Assembly (NCBI RefSeq): GCF_916858675.1
Contig: NZ_CAKASM010000001.1
Location: forward strand, 248,001 to 312,000
Direction: 5' to 3'
From: Sphingomonas sp. Leaf21
GTDB lineage: Bacteria; Pseudomonadota; Alphaproteobacteria; Sphingomonadales; Sphingomonadaceae
DNA length: 64,000 bases
A program made the position numbers and the translations under genes. Each line of letters begins with the position of its first letter. The stretch's first letter is position 1. The notes beneath the pieces were generated by a model. The model saw nothing but the letters and a program-made list of their open reading frames with translations. It ran no database searches and was not told where the DNA came from. Below are positions 43,890 through 52,855 of the stretch, in pieces.

Positions 43890-44996
43890 GTGCCATTTCG
43901 ACCTCCGCTTCGCGCGACCACCGCGATCGCCGCTGCGAGCCTGCTCGCCGCGTGCGTGCCGTCCGTCAGCCAGCCGGTTCCTACTCCCCCGCCGCCAGCC
44001 ACGGTGCCGATCTCGGTCGAGACGACCGTCCCGGCCGCACAGCCGACGCGGCCGCTTCCAACCCGGCCGCAGCCGTCGGCCGATCTGCTGAACGTGATCC
44101 AGGCGCTGGGGTCCGGCTTCGATGGCGCCGTGGGGATCAGCGTCCGGGATATCGACGAAGGATGGGTCATCGCCTGGGAGGGCGATCGACCACGACCGCA
44201 GCAAAGCGTGAGCAAGCTCTGGGTCGCGATTGCGGTCATGGACGCGGTCGATCGCGGGCAATTGTCGCTGAGCGATCCGATCACGGTGAAGCCATCCGAC
44301 CTCACCGTCTTTCATCAGCCGATCCGTTCGCTGGTCGGCAAGACCGGCTATCGAACCACGATCGGCGAGCTGCTGCGCGGTGCGATGACGCGGAGCGACA
44401 ATACCTGCAACGACGTTCTGCTCTGGCGCGTCGGCGGGCCCGCCGCAATAAACCGGATGCTCGCCAGAAAGGGGATCACCGGCGTCAAGTTCGGCCCGGG
44501 CGAGCGCCAGTTGCAGGCGCGCACCGCCGGCCTCGAATGGCGGCCGGAATGGGCTGGCGGTTGGGGCTTCCTACAGGCGCGGGCGGCGATGACCTATGCG
44601 GCGCGCGACAAGGCGCTTCGCCACTATCTGGCATCGCCCATGGACGGTGCGTCGGCGAACGGCGTCACGCTCGGGCTGGCTCTGCTGGCGGAGGGCAAGC
44701 TGCTCACCCCGCGTTCGACGGCATCGCTGCTGACCCTGATGCGGTCGAGCAAGACCGGGCCATTGCGGCTGAAATCGGGCCTGCGGCCCGGCTGGACGCT
44801 GGCGCACAAGACGGGGACCGGTCAGGAACTGGGCAGCCTGGCGACCGGCTATAACGATGTCGGGCTTCTCGTGGCGCCGGACGGGCATCGTTATGCGGTC
44901 GCGGTCATGATCGCCAGCACGCGTCAGCCCATCCCGGCGAGAATGCGCCTGATGGGCAATGTCACCCGCGCCGTCGTGGCGTCGGCCACTCGCTGA
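43890..44996 (+). CDS. Class A beta-lactamase-like lipoprotein
   Basis: A 368-residue serine hydrolase. Starting at GTG 43890 with an AAGGGAAG ribosome site gives a lipoprotein signal (AASLLAAC, Cys about residue 20) and a Pro-rich linker. Class A motifs are present: S-x-x-K (QQSVSKLW), S-D-N (TRSDNTCND) and K-T-G (HKTGTG). The omega-loop region reads ERQLQ where class A enzymes have E-x-x-L-N, so the Glu is kept but the Asn is Gln. About 35 extra residues follow. It may be a beta-lactamase or a penicillin-binding-like carboxypeptidase. Confidence 0.8.
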   Translation: MPFRPPLRATTAIAAASLLAACVPSVSQPVPTPPPPATVPISVETTVPAAQPTRPLPTRPQPSADLLNVIQALGSGFDGAVGISVRDIDEGWVIAWEGDRPRPQQSVSKLWVAIAVMDAVDRGQLSLSDPITVKPSDLTVFHQPIRSLVGKTGYRTTIGELLRGAMTRSDNTCNDVLLWRVGGPAAINRMLARKGITGVKFGPGERQLQARTAGLEWRPEWAGGWGFLQARAAMTYAARDKALRHYLASPMDGASANGVTLGLALLAEGKLLTPRSTASLLTLMRSSKTGPLRLKSGLRPGWTLAHKTGTGQELGSLATGYNDVGLLVAPDGHRYAVAVMIASTRQPIPARMRLMGNVTRAVVASATR

Positions 44997-45031
44997 CCCT
45001 AAGACGGCCGCGACACACGCTCAGCAATGTT

Positions 45032-45060
45032 TTGACACTTTTCCGGCAGGCGATGCGTTG
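45032..45060 (+). promoter_or_regulatory. Candidate promoter of the DUF2252 gene
   Basis: A perfect TTGACA (45032-45037) is followed after 17 nt by GCGTTG, a poor -10. The position, 34 nt before the gene start, supports promoter function. Confidence 0.3.
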
Positions 45061-45093
45061 TCTCTTCCCCGACTGAACGAGGCCCCATCAAAG

Positions 45094-46281
45094 ATGCCCC
45101 TGCCCCAAGACCGACACGCCATCCTGGACGCCAAACGCACGCTAAAAATGGCCCGATCGGCCCATGCCTATGTCCGGGGCAACACCGTCAAATTCTACGA
45201 ATGGCTGGCCGAATCCACCGCCAGCAGGCGTGTGCCGAACGGGCCCGCGATCTGGATCTGCGGCGATTGCCACCTGGGCAATCTCGGACCCGTCGGCAAT
45301 GGCGAAGGGTCGGTCGAGATCCAGATCCGCGACCTCGATCAGGCCGTGATCGGCAACCCGGCGCATGATCTGATCCGACTGGGCCTGTCGCTCGCGACGG
45401 CGGCGCGGGGATCGGACCTTCCCGGCGTCGTCACGATGCGGATGATGGAGCAGATGATCGACGGCTATGCCGCCGCCATGCGCGATCCCGACGATGACAA
45501 TCCGGGCGCCGACTCCGAATTCGTCCGGAGCGTCGAACGCGAAGCGCTGGGCCGTCGCTGGCGCCACCTCGCCAAGGAACGCCTCGAAGCGGTCGAACCG
45601 CGAATTCCGCTGGGCAAGAAGTTCTGGGAACTGGGCGCCGATGAGCGAGACGCACTGACCGCTCTGTTCACCGACGAAGCGGTTGCCGCGATGGTCCTGT
45701 CGCTGAAAGGCAAGCCGCGCGATCGCGAAGTACGGCTCGTCGACGCCGCCTATTGGATGAAGGGGTGCAGCAGCCTTGGCCTGCTCCGTTACGCGGCGAT
45801 CGTCGCGCTGAAGACCGGCAAGGGCAACTGGTCCTATGCCCTTATCGACCTGAAGGAAGCGATCGACCCCATCGCACCTGCGGCGCGAGGAGCCGCCATG
45901 CCGCGTGACAATGCCGAACGCGTTGTCGCGGCCGCGCAGGCGCTGTCCCCCTATCTTGGCGGCCGCATGATGCCCGTCCGGATGCTCGGGCGATCGCTGT
46001 TCATCCGGGAGCTGACCCCACACGACCTGAAACTCGAAGTCGATCAGTTCAGCCATGGCGAGGCCGTCCGCGCCGCACGCCATCTGGCATTCGTGGTCGG
46101 CAAGGCGCACGCACGGCAAATGGACGGCCGCACCCGCACGGCGTGGACGGAGCAGCTCGACGCGGACCGCCGCGGTACGCTCGACACCCCGTCCTGGCTG
46201 TGGGAGAGCGTCGTGTCGCTCGCGGGACGTCATGAGGCGGGCTATCTCGACCACTGCCGCCGCTACGCGCTCGCCGCGTGA
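45094..46281 (+). CDS. DUF2252 family protein
   Basis: A 395-residue soluble protein. The DUF2252 blocks are KMARSAHAYVRGNTVKFYEWL, IWICGDCHLGNLGPVGNGEG, QIRDLDQAVIGNPAHDLIRLGLS, WMKGCSSLGLLRYAAIVAL and RELTPHDLKLEVDQ. The CGDCHLGNLG and RDLDQ segments mimic the catalytic and metal loops of kinase-like (aminoglycoside phosphotransferase-type) folds, so a small-molecule kinase activity is possible. The function is unproven. ATG 45094 was preferred to an upstream extension lacking homology. It converges on the halogenase gene. Confidence 0.8.
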   Translation: MPLPQDRHAILDAKRTLKMARSAHAYVRGNTVKFYEWLAESTASRRVPNGPAIWICGDCHLGNLGPVGNGEGSVEIQIRDLDQAVIGNPAHDLIRLGLSLATAARGSDLPGVVTMRMMEQMIDGYAAAMRDPDDDNPGADSEFVRSVEREALGRRWRHLAKERLEAVEPRIPLGKKFWELGADERDALTALFTDEAVAAMVLSLKGKPRDREVRLVDAAYWMKGCSSLGLLRYAAIVALKTGKGNWSYALIDLKEAIDPIAPAARGAAMPRDNAERVVAAAQALSPYLGGRMMPVRMLGRSLFIRELTPHDLKLEVDQFSHGEAVRAARHLAFVVGKAHARQMDGRTRTAWTEQLDADRRGTLDTPSWLWESVVSLAGRHEAGYLDHCRRYALAA

Positions 46282-46302
46282 CCGCCGTCGGACCCCGCCG
46301 CT

Positions 46303-47784
46303 TCAGCGCCCCGGAAGCGGCGGGAGGCTGACCGCAGTCCTGGCGATCTCCGCGCGCAAGCTCGCCAATTGGCGGAGATTGTCCTCGCGACCGTTCGTCT
46401 CGATCAAGGGGTTATGGTCGCCGGGTCGTTCGCCCTGGCCGTCGAGCACCGCGAACCAGCTCGCTTCGCGGAACAGCTCGTCGCTCGACAGGACGATGCG
46501 ACCGGACGCTCTGAAGTGCGCGATACGCTCCGCCAGGGTGTCGGGGATCGGCATCGCCTGTCGCTCGCGCCACATCGGTTCGTCCCGTCCGCCGGTCGCG
46601 TGATAGTGCAGGATCAGGAAATCGCGCACGTCGTGCATTTCCTGTCCAAAGACGCGGTTGAACTGTCGCGCCAGCAAGGGCGAACAGTCACGCGCGGGGA
46701 AGAGCGACAGCAGCTTGGCGATGCCGCTTTGGATCAGGTGGATGCTCGTCGACTCGAGCGGCTCGAGAAACCCGCTCGACAGACCGATGGCGACGACATT
46801 GGCGCGCCACGCCTCGCGCCGCATGCCAGGCGTGAACCGGATCAGGCGGGGCTCGGCAAGGGGCGGCCCTTCCATCCCCGCGAGCAGCGACGCCCGCGCC
46901 GCCGCCTCATCCTGGAAGCGGCTGGCGAAGACATAGCCGTTGCCCACCCGGTGCTGGAGGGGAATGCGCCACCGCCAGCCAGCCTCGGCCGCCGTCGCGC
47001 GGGTGAAGGGGGTCAGAGAAGTCTCCGCCGCGCTCGGCGCCGCCCATGCCCGGTCGCAGGGCAACCAGTGCGACCAGTCGTCATAACCGATCCCCAGCGT
47101 CTCGCCGATCAACAGCGCGCGGAGGCCCGAGCAGTCGATGAAGAGGTCGCCCTCGACGACTTGTCCATCGGCCAGCCTCAGCGCGGTGACGAAACCCGAC
47201 CCCGCATCCTGATCGACCGAGGCCACCATCCCCTCGATCCGGGCAACACCCGCGCGCTCGGCCAATCCACGCAGATACCGTGCATACAGCCCAGCGTCGA
47301 AATGATAGGCATAGCCCAACGTCGAGACGAGCGAGCGGCGATCGGGCACGGGTCGGGCAAACCGCCCCGCGCGGGCCGCCTGCGCGGTCAGCGAATAGGC
47401 TTCGGACGGGCTCGCATCACCATCGGCGCGCCCCCGGATCAGCCTGTGAAGGAACATGGCCCCATCGCCCGGCGGACCATAGGTCCCGAAGGGGTGGAAA
47501 TAGCGGCTGTCGGGTCCGTTCCAGCCGACGAACTCGATGCCGAGCTTCGCGGTCGCCTTGGTCGCGGCCATGAACTCGCGCTCGTCCAGACCGATGATCT
47601 GGTTGAACCAGTGGATGGTGGGGATGGTCGCCTCGCCCACGCCGATCGTGCCGATCGCATCGGATTCGACCAGCGTGATCGCGACGCCCTGCGCCTGGAG
47701 CGCGCGGGACAGGGCGGCGGCGGTCATCCATCCCGCCGTCCCCCCGCCCAGGATCACGATGCGGCGAATACGCGTGTCCGTCAT
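46303..47784 (-). CDS. Flavin-dependent tryptophan-halogenase homologue
   Basis: A 493-residue FADH2-dependent halogenase-family protein. It has GGGTAGW (13-19) for FAD, the catalytic Lys80 in TKATAKLGIEF, the diagnostic W-x-W-x-I-P motif (Trp270-Pro275) and Glu344 in GFLEPLESTSIH, matching Lys79 and Glu346 of PrnA. The enzyme should therefore be chemically competent, with hypochlorite-mediated halogenation of an aromatic. No partner flavin reductase gene is adjacent. It lies downstream of a receptor/glycosidase/FecIR operon, a recurring setting in sphingomonads and xanthomonads where the substrate is unknown. Confidence 0.92.
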   Translation of the reverse strand: MTDTRIRRIVILGGGTAGWMTAAALSRALQAQGVAITLVESDAIGTIGVGEATIPTIHWFNQIIGLDEREFMAATKATAKLGIEFVGWNGPDSRYFHPFGTYGPPGDGAMFLHRLIRGRADGDASPSEAYSLTAQAARAGRFARPVPDRRSLVSTLGYAYHFDAGLYARYLRGLAERAGVARIEGMVASVDQDAGSGFVTALRLADGQVVEGDLFIDCSGLRALLIGETLGIGYDDWSHWLPCDRAWAAPSAAETSLTPFTRATAAEAGWRWRIPLQHRVGNGYVFASRFQDEAAARASLLAGMEGPPLAEPRLIRFTPGMRREAWRANVVAIGLSSGFLEPLESTSIHLIQSGIAKLLSLFPARDCSPLLARQFNRVFGQEMHDVRDFLILHYHATGGRDEPMWRERQAMPIPDTLAERIAHFRASGRIVLSSDELFREASWFAVLDGQGERPGDHNPLIETNGREDNLRQLASLRAEIARTAVSLPPLPGR

Positions 47785-47823
47785 GGGCGACAGCCTATCC
47801 GATCGCCCGCCGATGGGCGAGCC

Positions 47824-49872
47824 TCATCGGGCCGAACACGCGACCGCTCGCCCCGATGGGCGACGGAGCGCGAGATAGACCGTACTCCAGAGCTGGGCCG
47901 CGTTGGATTCGTCGACATCCGCACCCGCGGCGCCGAAGGGCACGATGTCGTAGCGACCATCGGCATAGCGCCACGACCATAGCTCGGAACTCTGGACGCT
48001 GCGCGTCGCCTCGATCCCGTCCCACAGACAGGATTGGGCCCGCATGAGCGATGCACGAACGTCGGCGGGCAGGTCGCCGCGCTCGAGCTGTCGCGCCAGC
48101 CCTGCCGCGGCCAACGCCTGCTGCCAGCTCCAGACGACGGTGCCGTGATAGGCGTTGGTCGAGAATTTGGCCTGGATCGCGGCATCGGCGAATGCCGGAT
48201 TGGCGACCAGCATTCCCACGCCCGTGCGAAGTCCTGCCGGAAACGCATCGATGAAACCGCGTGCCATCACGTCGAGCATGTCGGGTGCGGGCCTGCCGAA
48301 CAGCAAGGCAAAGCCCGGATCGCTGCTCTGGACCGGGATCGGCCGTGCCTGCGCATCGAGCGCGATCGCGGGGAACCGGAGCGGCGCATCGCCGATCGCG
48401 TCAAGCGCCGGGCCAGCGGGCACGCCGATCGCCTTCGCATAACGGCTTACCGCCTGCTTCGCCGACGCGGCGGGTAGCGTCACGTCGAACAGCGGCGGAG
48501 CCTTGGCGCGCCAGACATCGGCCACCCGCCGCGCCGCCGCGAAGCCCTCGGCATCATCCTTCGTCAGATAGGGACGGAGCAGTCCGCTTGCCTGCAAGGC
48601 CGCGGCCGAATCGAGCGCCGCGGGGACCAGGACCGCATTGACGTCATAGGGAATGCGCCCTCCCGCCAGCCCGTCATTGCTGTCACGCCACTCGCCCGCA
48701 TCCATTCCAGGCTTCAACGCGATCAGTCGCGCCGGATCGGGTTCGCGCGCGAAGGGCTCCGCCTGACGCAGGACGAACCGAAGGTTCCGCACCAATCGCC
48801 CGCCCATCGTCGAGCCATCGATCCGCTGCGCCAGGAAGGCCGCCGCACGCGCCTTGCCGCGAGGATCATCGAGCAACCAGGCCCGCGCGACCGGAGCCAG
48901 CATATAGTCGCTGTCGACCATATTGTAGTTATAGACCGGCGCATCCGACGAACCGCCATCGGCCTTGCGGTGATCGATGATGGCGAACTCGCCGATATCC
49001 TCCTCGTGCGCGACCTCGCCCTGCGGCGACAGCCGCGCCAATACGGACGCAAGCCCCGTTTCGACGGCAGCGGGTTGCAGCGCCGGCATCAGCAACCGGA
49101 CAGACATCAGCGTGTCGCGACCGAAATAGGTATCGAACCGCCACGAACCCGCCAGGAACTTCTCGGCATAGCTGAGGAAGGTCAACGCGTTGCGTGCGCC
49201 CTGATCGGGCTGGGCGCGGTCGTTGAGCAACTGCGCGCCGCCGCGCGGGGTCAGCGGTGTCTCACCCGTCAGGGCGGTGACGGAAAAGCGGATCCTGCCG
49301 TCCGCCCCAGCCAGGATAGCGCCATCGGCATTGCGCCCGCCCGTCACCGTCATCGCCAGGTCGTAGCCCGCCGCACCGTCGAGCCGGTCTCGCGACCAGC
49401 GGACCGCGTTGGCCGTTACGCGGGGGCTGGTCAGCACCTCGGCGGGTGCCTTGCCCAGCGCCTGATAGTCGCGGATGACGCGGATGCTCGAAAGGACGGC
49501 CTGGCGCGGCACCAGACGTGCGGCATCGATCGTCGCGGTGAAGCGGACGCCGTGAAGCGCCCGCCCCTTCGCGTCGTTGACCGTGATCGGCTGCGGCGGA
49601 CCCTCGAGCGTCCAGGCGGCGTCCCTGTCGAGCGGCTCGAACCAGAGCGCCGTTCCGCTGTTTCCCGCCGGGAAGGCGACGAGGAGACGGGGTTGCCTGC
49701 CAGACCGCAGCACGACATGCGCCGCGACCGGCCCGGCGCGCGTGAAGCTGTTGATGTTCAGCCCCTCGCGCAGGCGATACTGCTCGACCTGCGCGGAACC
49801 TGCCGTCGCGCTGGCAACGACCAGCACGGCGGCGAGACCGAGCGTCAGACGCAACCCCGCCTTCACCCTCAC
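47824..49872 (-). CDS. Exported glycosidase-like protein (debranching-enzyme-type fold)
   Basis: A 682-residue exported protein with a signal peptide (MRVKAGLRLTLGLAAVLVVASATAGSAQ). The middle has FDTYFGRDTLMSVRLLMPAL and GEVAHEEDIGEFAI, followed by DSDYMLAPVARAWL, GEWRDSNDGLAGGRIPYDVNAVLV and NAYHGTVVWSWQQALAAAGL. This resembles (alpha/alpha)6-barrel enzymes such as glycogen-debranching and related glycosidases; acidic residues in EEDIGE and EWRDSND are candidate catalytic positions. The family is not assigned with certainty. Its GTG start overlaps the receptor stop by 4 nt. Confidence 0.7.
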   Translation of the reverse strand: MRVKAGLRLTLGLAAVLVVASATAGSAQVEQYRLREGLNINSFTRAGPVAAHVVLRSGRQPRLLVAFPAGNSGTALWFEPLDRDAAWTLEGPPQPITVNDAKGRALHGVRFTATIDAARLVPRQAVLSSIRVIRDYQALGKAPAEVLTSPRVTANAVRWSRDRLDGAAGYDLAMTVTGGRNADGAILAGADGRIRFSVTALTGETPLTPRGGAQLLNDRAQPDQGARNALTFLSYAEKFLAGSWRFDTYFGRDTLMSVRLLMPALQPAAVETGLASVLARLSPQGEVAHEEDIGEFAIIDHRKADGGSSDAPVYNYNMVDSDYMLAPVARAWLLDDPRGKARAAAFLAQRIDGSTMGGRLVRNLRFVLRQAEPFAREPDPARLIALKPGMDAGEWRDSNDGLAGGRIPYDVNAVLVPAALDSAAALQASGLLRPYLTKDDAEGFAAARRVADVWRAKAPPLFDVTLPAASAKQAVSRYAKAIGVPAGPALDAIGDAPLRFPAIALDAQARPIPVQSSDPGFALLFGRPAPDMLDVMARGFIDAFPAGLRTGVGMLVANPAFADAAIQAKFSTNAYHGTVVWSWQQALAAAGLARQLERGDLPADVRASLMRAQSCLWDGIEATRSVQSSELWSWRYADGRYDIVPFGAAGADVDESNAAQLWSTVYLALRRPSGRAVACSAR

Positions 49873-52745
49873 AGCTTGAGCGTCGCGCTGATCAGCGCGT
49901 TGCGGCCGACGATCGCCCGACCGTAGAAATAGCCGTCGACGATTTTCTGGGTTTGCCCCTGACGCGGATTGCCCTCGGTGAAGCCCTTTACATTGGTCAG
50001 GTTGTCGACGCTGACCGACAGGTTGAGGCGCGGGGTCGCGTCGATGCTCGCCCCGACCGAAAAGACGCTATATTCGGGAAGCGCGATACCGTTGCCGCTG
50101 TCGGCGAAGATCTTGCCGATATATTTCCACCGACCATAGAGTTCACCCAGCCCGCCCGGCAGGATGAACGATGGCGTGACGGTCAGCAGCTTCTTGGGCG
50201 TCCGTTCCGGCGTGTTGCCCTCATATTGCGGCTGGGCGACGCCGTTGAAGCGCAGATTGCTGAGCTTGGGGTCCTGATAGACGCCCTGGACGTTCACGCT
50301 GAAGAAATAGACCGGGCGCACCGTCGCGTCGACCTGAACGCCGTTGGTGAAGTTATCCGCCAGCGCATTGCTCGCCTGCGAGGGATTGTCCGGGTTGATG
50401 AACTGATAGGATTGGTCGCGGAATTCGGTCCGGAAGCCGATGACCGATGCGTTGAAGCCGGTCGCCTTGAACCGCACGCCACCTTCGTACAGCGTCAGCT
50501 CCGATGGCGCATGGGTGCCGCCGGTGTCGCCGCCATTGGTCTGGAAGCCATGCGCGCCGCGGACATAGAGCGCGACATGGTCGGTCAGCTCATAGTTGAT
50601 GCCCGCCGTATAGGCCCAGTCGCTGTAATTGGCGGACTGGCGCGTATAGGTGCCGTCGAACGTGCTGCCGACATTGTCATAGAGGCCCGGCGTCCCCGCC
50701 GGAACCGCCGCATTGACCGCCGCCGTCTTGCCGATATCGACGCGGACATGCTGGTGCTCGTAGCGTGCGCCGAAGTCGATATGCAGCTTTTCGCCGATCG
50801 TCAGTTCGTCGTTGAAATAGGCCGAGAGCGAGGTGACCTCGTCGTTGAAAATCCCCTGCCCCCAGTTGCCGTAATTGACGAGGCCATTGTTGGTCAGCGA
50901 CCCGAGCACGCCGCCCGACGCATTGAGCGCCACCATATCGTAGACGTTGGAGTCGTTGCGTACATCGTTGAGCACGGTCGCGACCGCCGACTGGTTGTTC
51001 CGGCGGCGGACATTATAGACCATGCCGCCGACGGTCAGCGAGTTGTCGATATTGCTGCCCCCGGCATCCCATTTGACGCCGAAGTCGCTGCCGAAATCCT
51101 TGGTCGCCAGCGTCTGGTGGTTGAGCACCGTCTGCTGGAGAAGGCCGTTGCCGTTCAGACCATTGAGCGTGGCGGTGTCGGACGCGGCGATCACCTGGCC
51201 GGTGCGGATATTGCGCAGGCCGTATTGCGCGACACCGGGGAAGCGGATCCCGGCCACCTGGAAATAGGTGAGCGACGAACCCTGGATCGGGGTGAGCCCC
51301 GCGAGGGGTGAAGACCCCGGCGTCAGATAGTTGAGCGCGGAGGTCAGACCGGCCGTACCGGAGCCGCTGCCCGGAAAGATGCCGTTGAAGTCATAGGACC
51401 CGTCCAGATAGCGGGCACGGCCGAACAGACGGAGATTCGGGCTGACCGGCACCTCGACATCGATGCGATAGGTCGTGCCCTTCACGTGAACGCCATCGGC
51501 CGAGCTGAACCGGCGAAGGCTATCCCCGGTCTGTGGCGAGTCCGGCACCAGAAACTGGGTGAAGCCGCGCCCGCCGACATCGTCGCGCTTCAGGTCGAGG
51601 CTCGGAAGGCTGCTGATCGTGCCGTCGGCCGCCACGCGGAACGGCATGTCGGCATAATAGGGAAAGCGTTTATCGCTGTTCTTGATGGTGAAGCGAACCA
51701 GGCCGCCGTTGGAGAATTTCTTCTCCAGCATCGCCTTCACGTCATAGCCGTTGAAGGTGAAGGGGGTCCGGCGAACACCCTTTTGCGACGTGACATAGCC
51801 GCCGACGTTGAACGCCCAGCCATCGGCGATGGGCGCCGAGAAATAGCCATCGGCGCGCAGGTCGCCATAGCTGGTGCCGGTATAGCGCACCATCGCGGTG
51901 GCCTTGTCATGGTCGGGCTTGAGCGAGATGAAATTGATCGTCGCGCCCGCGCCATTGGGTGCCAGCACGCCCGACGTGCCGCCCTCGACCGCTTCCATGC
52001 GGTTGATGGTGATGTCGTTCTGGAAGTAAAAGTCGGCGCCACCGCCGCCGTAGAGGATCGGCATGCCATCCTCTTCCAGCGTGATGAAGGTCTGGCCACC
52101 GCCGCGCAGGCCGCGCACCGAATAGTTGTTGGAAATCGGACCCGCCGTTCCCTCGACGAATACGCCGGGAACGAGTTCGAGCGCATCGGCGGTGGAGCGC
52201 GGCGCCTTGCGCTGCAGGTCGGCGGCGCTCGCCAGCGTCACATTGGACGAGGAGTTGAACAGCGTCCGGCGATCCGACGTATTGCCGGTGACGATGATCT
52301 CGCTCTGAGCGCCCGCGTCGGTCTGCGCGGTTTCGGCCGAGGGTGGCGCGGACGACTGCGTCGCGCCGGGGGCCGATCCGGTGTCCTGCGGGAGGACATA
52401 GCTGACGTTGCGGTTGCCGGCGGGCCCGGCCGATCCGATCACCGCGGTTCGTCCGTCGAACGACACCAGCCGCAAATGGCTGGGGGCGATCAGGCGGCGA
52501 AGGCCTTCCTCGACGCTCAACTGGCCGCGCACGGCGGACACCGTCTGACCGCGCGTCACATCGCTGGGCGCCAGGATCTGGATACCGGCCTGCTGCGCGA
52601 AGCGAACGAGACCGGTGGTGGCGGCCTGGCGCGGCACGTTGAAGTTGCGGACGGTGGACTGGGCGGCAGCGGCTGGCGACGCGATCGCGGTGGCGATCGC
52701 CACCATCGACACGAACGGCACGCTGAGAATCTGGCTGTTGCGCAA
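49869..52745 (-). CDS. TonB-dependent transducer with STN signalling domain
   Basis: A 958-residue FecA-type outer-membrane receptor. A signal peptide (RNSQILSVPFVSMVAIATAIASPAAA) precedes an STN domain (residues about 30-105: QQAGIQILAPSDV, GQLSVEEGLRRLI), then a TonB-box EIIVTGNTSD, a plug with ALELVPGVFVEG and a barrel ending in ISATLKL. The STN domain contacts FecR, coupling ligand binding to sigma activation. The start is TTG 52745, fixed by GAGGGAGGGG 5 nt before it; longer frames begin upstream with poor sites. Ligand unknown, perhaps a glycan. Confidence 0.9.
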   Translation of the reverse strand: MRNSQILSVPFVSMVAIATAIASPAAAAQSTVRNFNVPRQAATTGLVRFAQQAGIQILAPSDVTRGQTVSAVRGQLSVEEGLRRLIAPSHLRLVSFDGRTAVIGSAGPAGNRNVSYVLPQDTGSAPGATQSSAPPSAETAQTDAGAQSEIIVTGNTSDRRTLFNSSSNVTLASAADLQRKAPRSTADALELVPGVFVEGTAGPISNNYSVRGLRGGGQTFITLEEDGMPILYGGGGADFYFQNDITINRMEAVEGGTSGVLAPNGAGATINFISLKPDHDKATAMVRYTGTSYGDLRADGYFSAPIADGWAFNVGGYVTSQKGVRRTPFTFNGYDVKAMLEKKFSNGGLVRFTIKNSDKRFPYYADMPFRVAADGTISSLPSLDLKRDDVGGRGFTQFLVPDSPQTGDSLRRFSSADGVHVKGTTYRIDVEVPVSPNLRLFGRARYLDGSYDFNGIFPGSGSGTAGLTSALNYLTPGSSPLAGLTPIQGSSLTYFQVAGIRFPGVAQYGLRNIRTGQVIAASDTATLNGLNGNGLLQQTVLNHQTLATKDFGSDFGVKWDAGGSNIDNSLTVGGMVYNVRRRNNQSAVATVLNDVRNDSNVYDMVALNASGGVLGSLTNNGLVNYGNWGQGIFNDEVTSLSAYFNDELTIGEKLHIDFGARYEHQHVRVDIGKTAAVNAAVPAGTPGLYDNVGSTFDGTYTRQSANYSDWAYTAGINYELTDHVALYVRGAHGFQTNGGDTGGTHAPSELTLYEGGVRFKATGFNASVIGFRTEFRDQSYQFINPDNPSQASNALADNFTNGVQVDATVRPVYFFSVNVQGVYQDPKLSNLRFNGVAQPQYEGNTPERTPKKLLTVTPSFILPGGLGELYGRWKYIGKIFADSGNGIALPEYSVFSVGASIDATPRLNLSVSVDNLTNVKGFTEGNPRQGQTQKIVDGYFYGRAIVGRNALISATLKL

Positions 52746-52750
52746 AGGAA

Positions 52751-52760
52751 CCCCTCCCTC
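52751..52760 (-). promoter_or_regulatory. Ribosome site fixing a TTG start
   Basis: On the minus strand GAGGGAGGGG is followed by 5 nt (TTCCT) and TTG. This places the receptor start after two tempting upstream starts (ATG 52772, TTG 52781) and yields a clean signal peptide. Confidence 0.6.
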
Positions 52761-52855
52761 GATTATTTTCATGCGCTTCAAACGGCGCTGATCGAAGGAT
52801 GCGTGGCCGCCGCGTTTCCGTCACCCGCCCGAATATTTTTTGAGAGATGCGCGCG

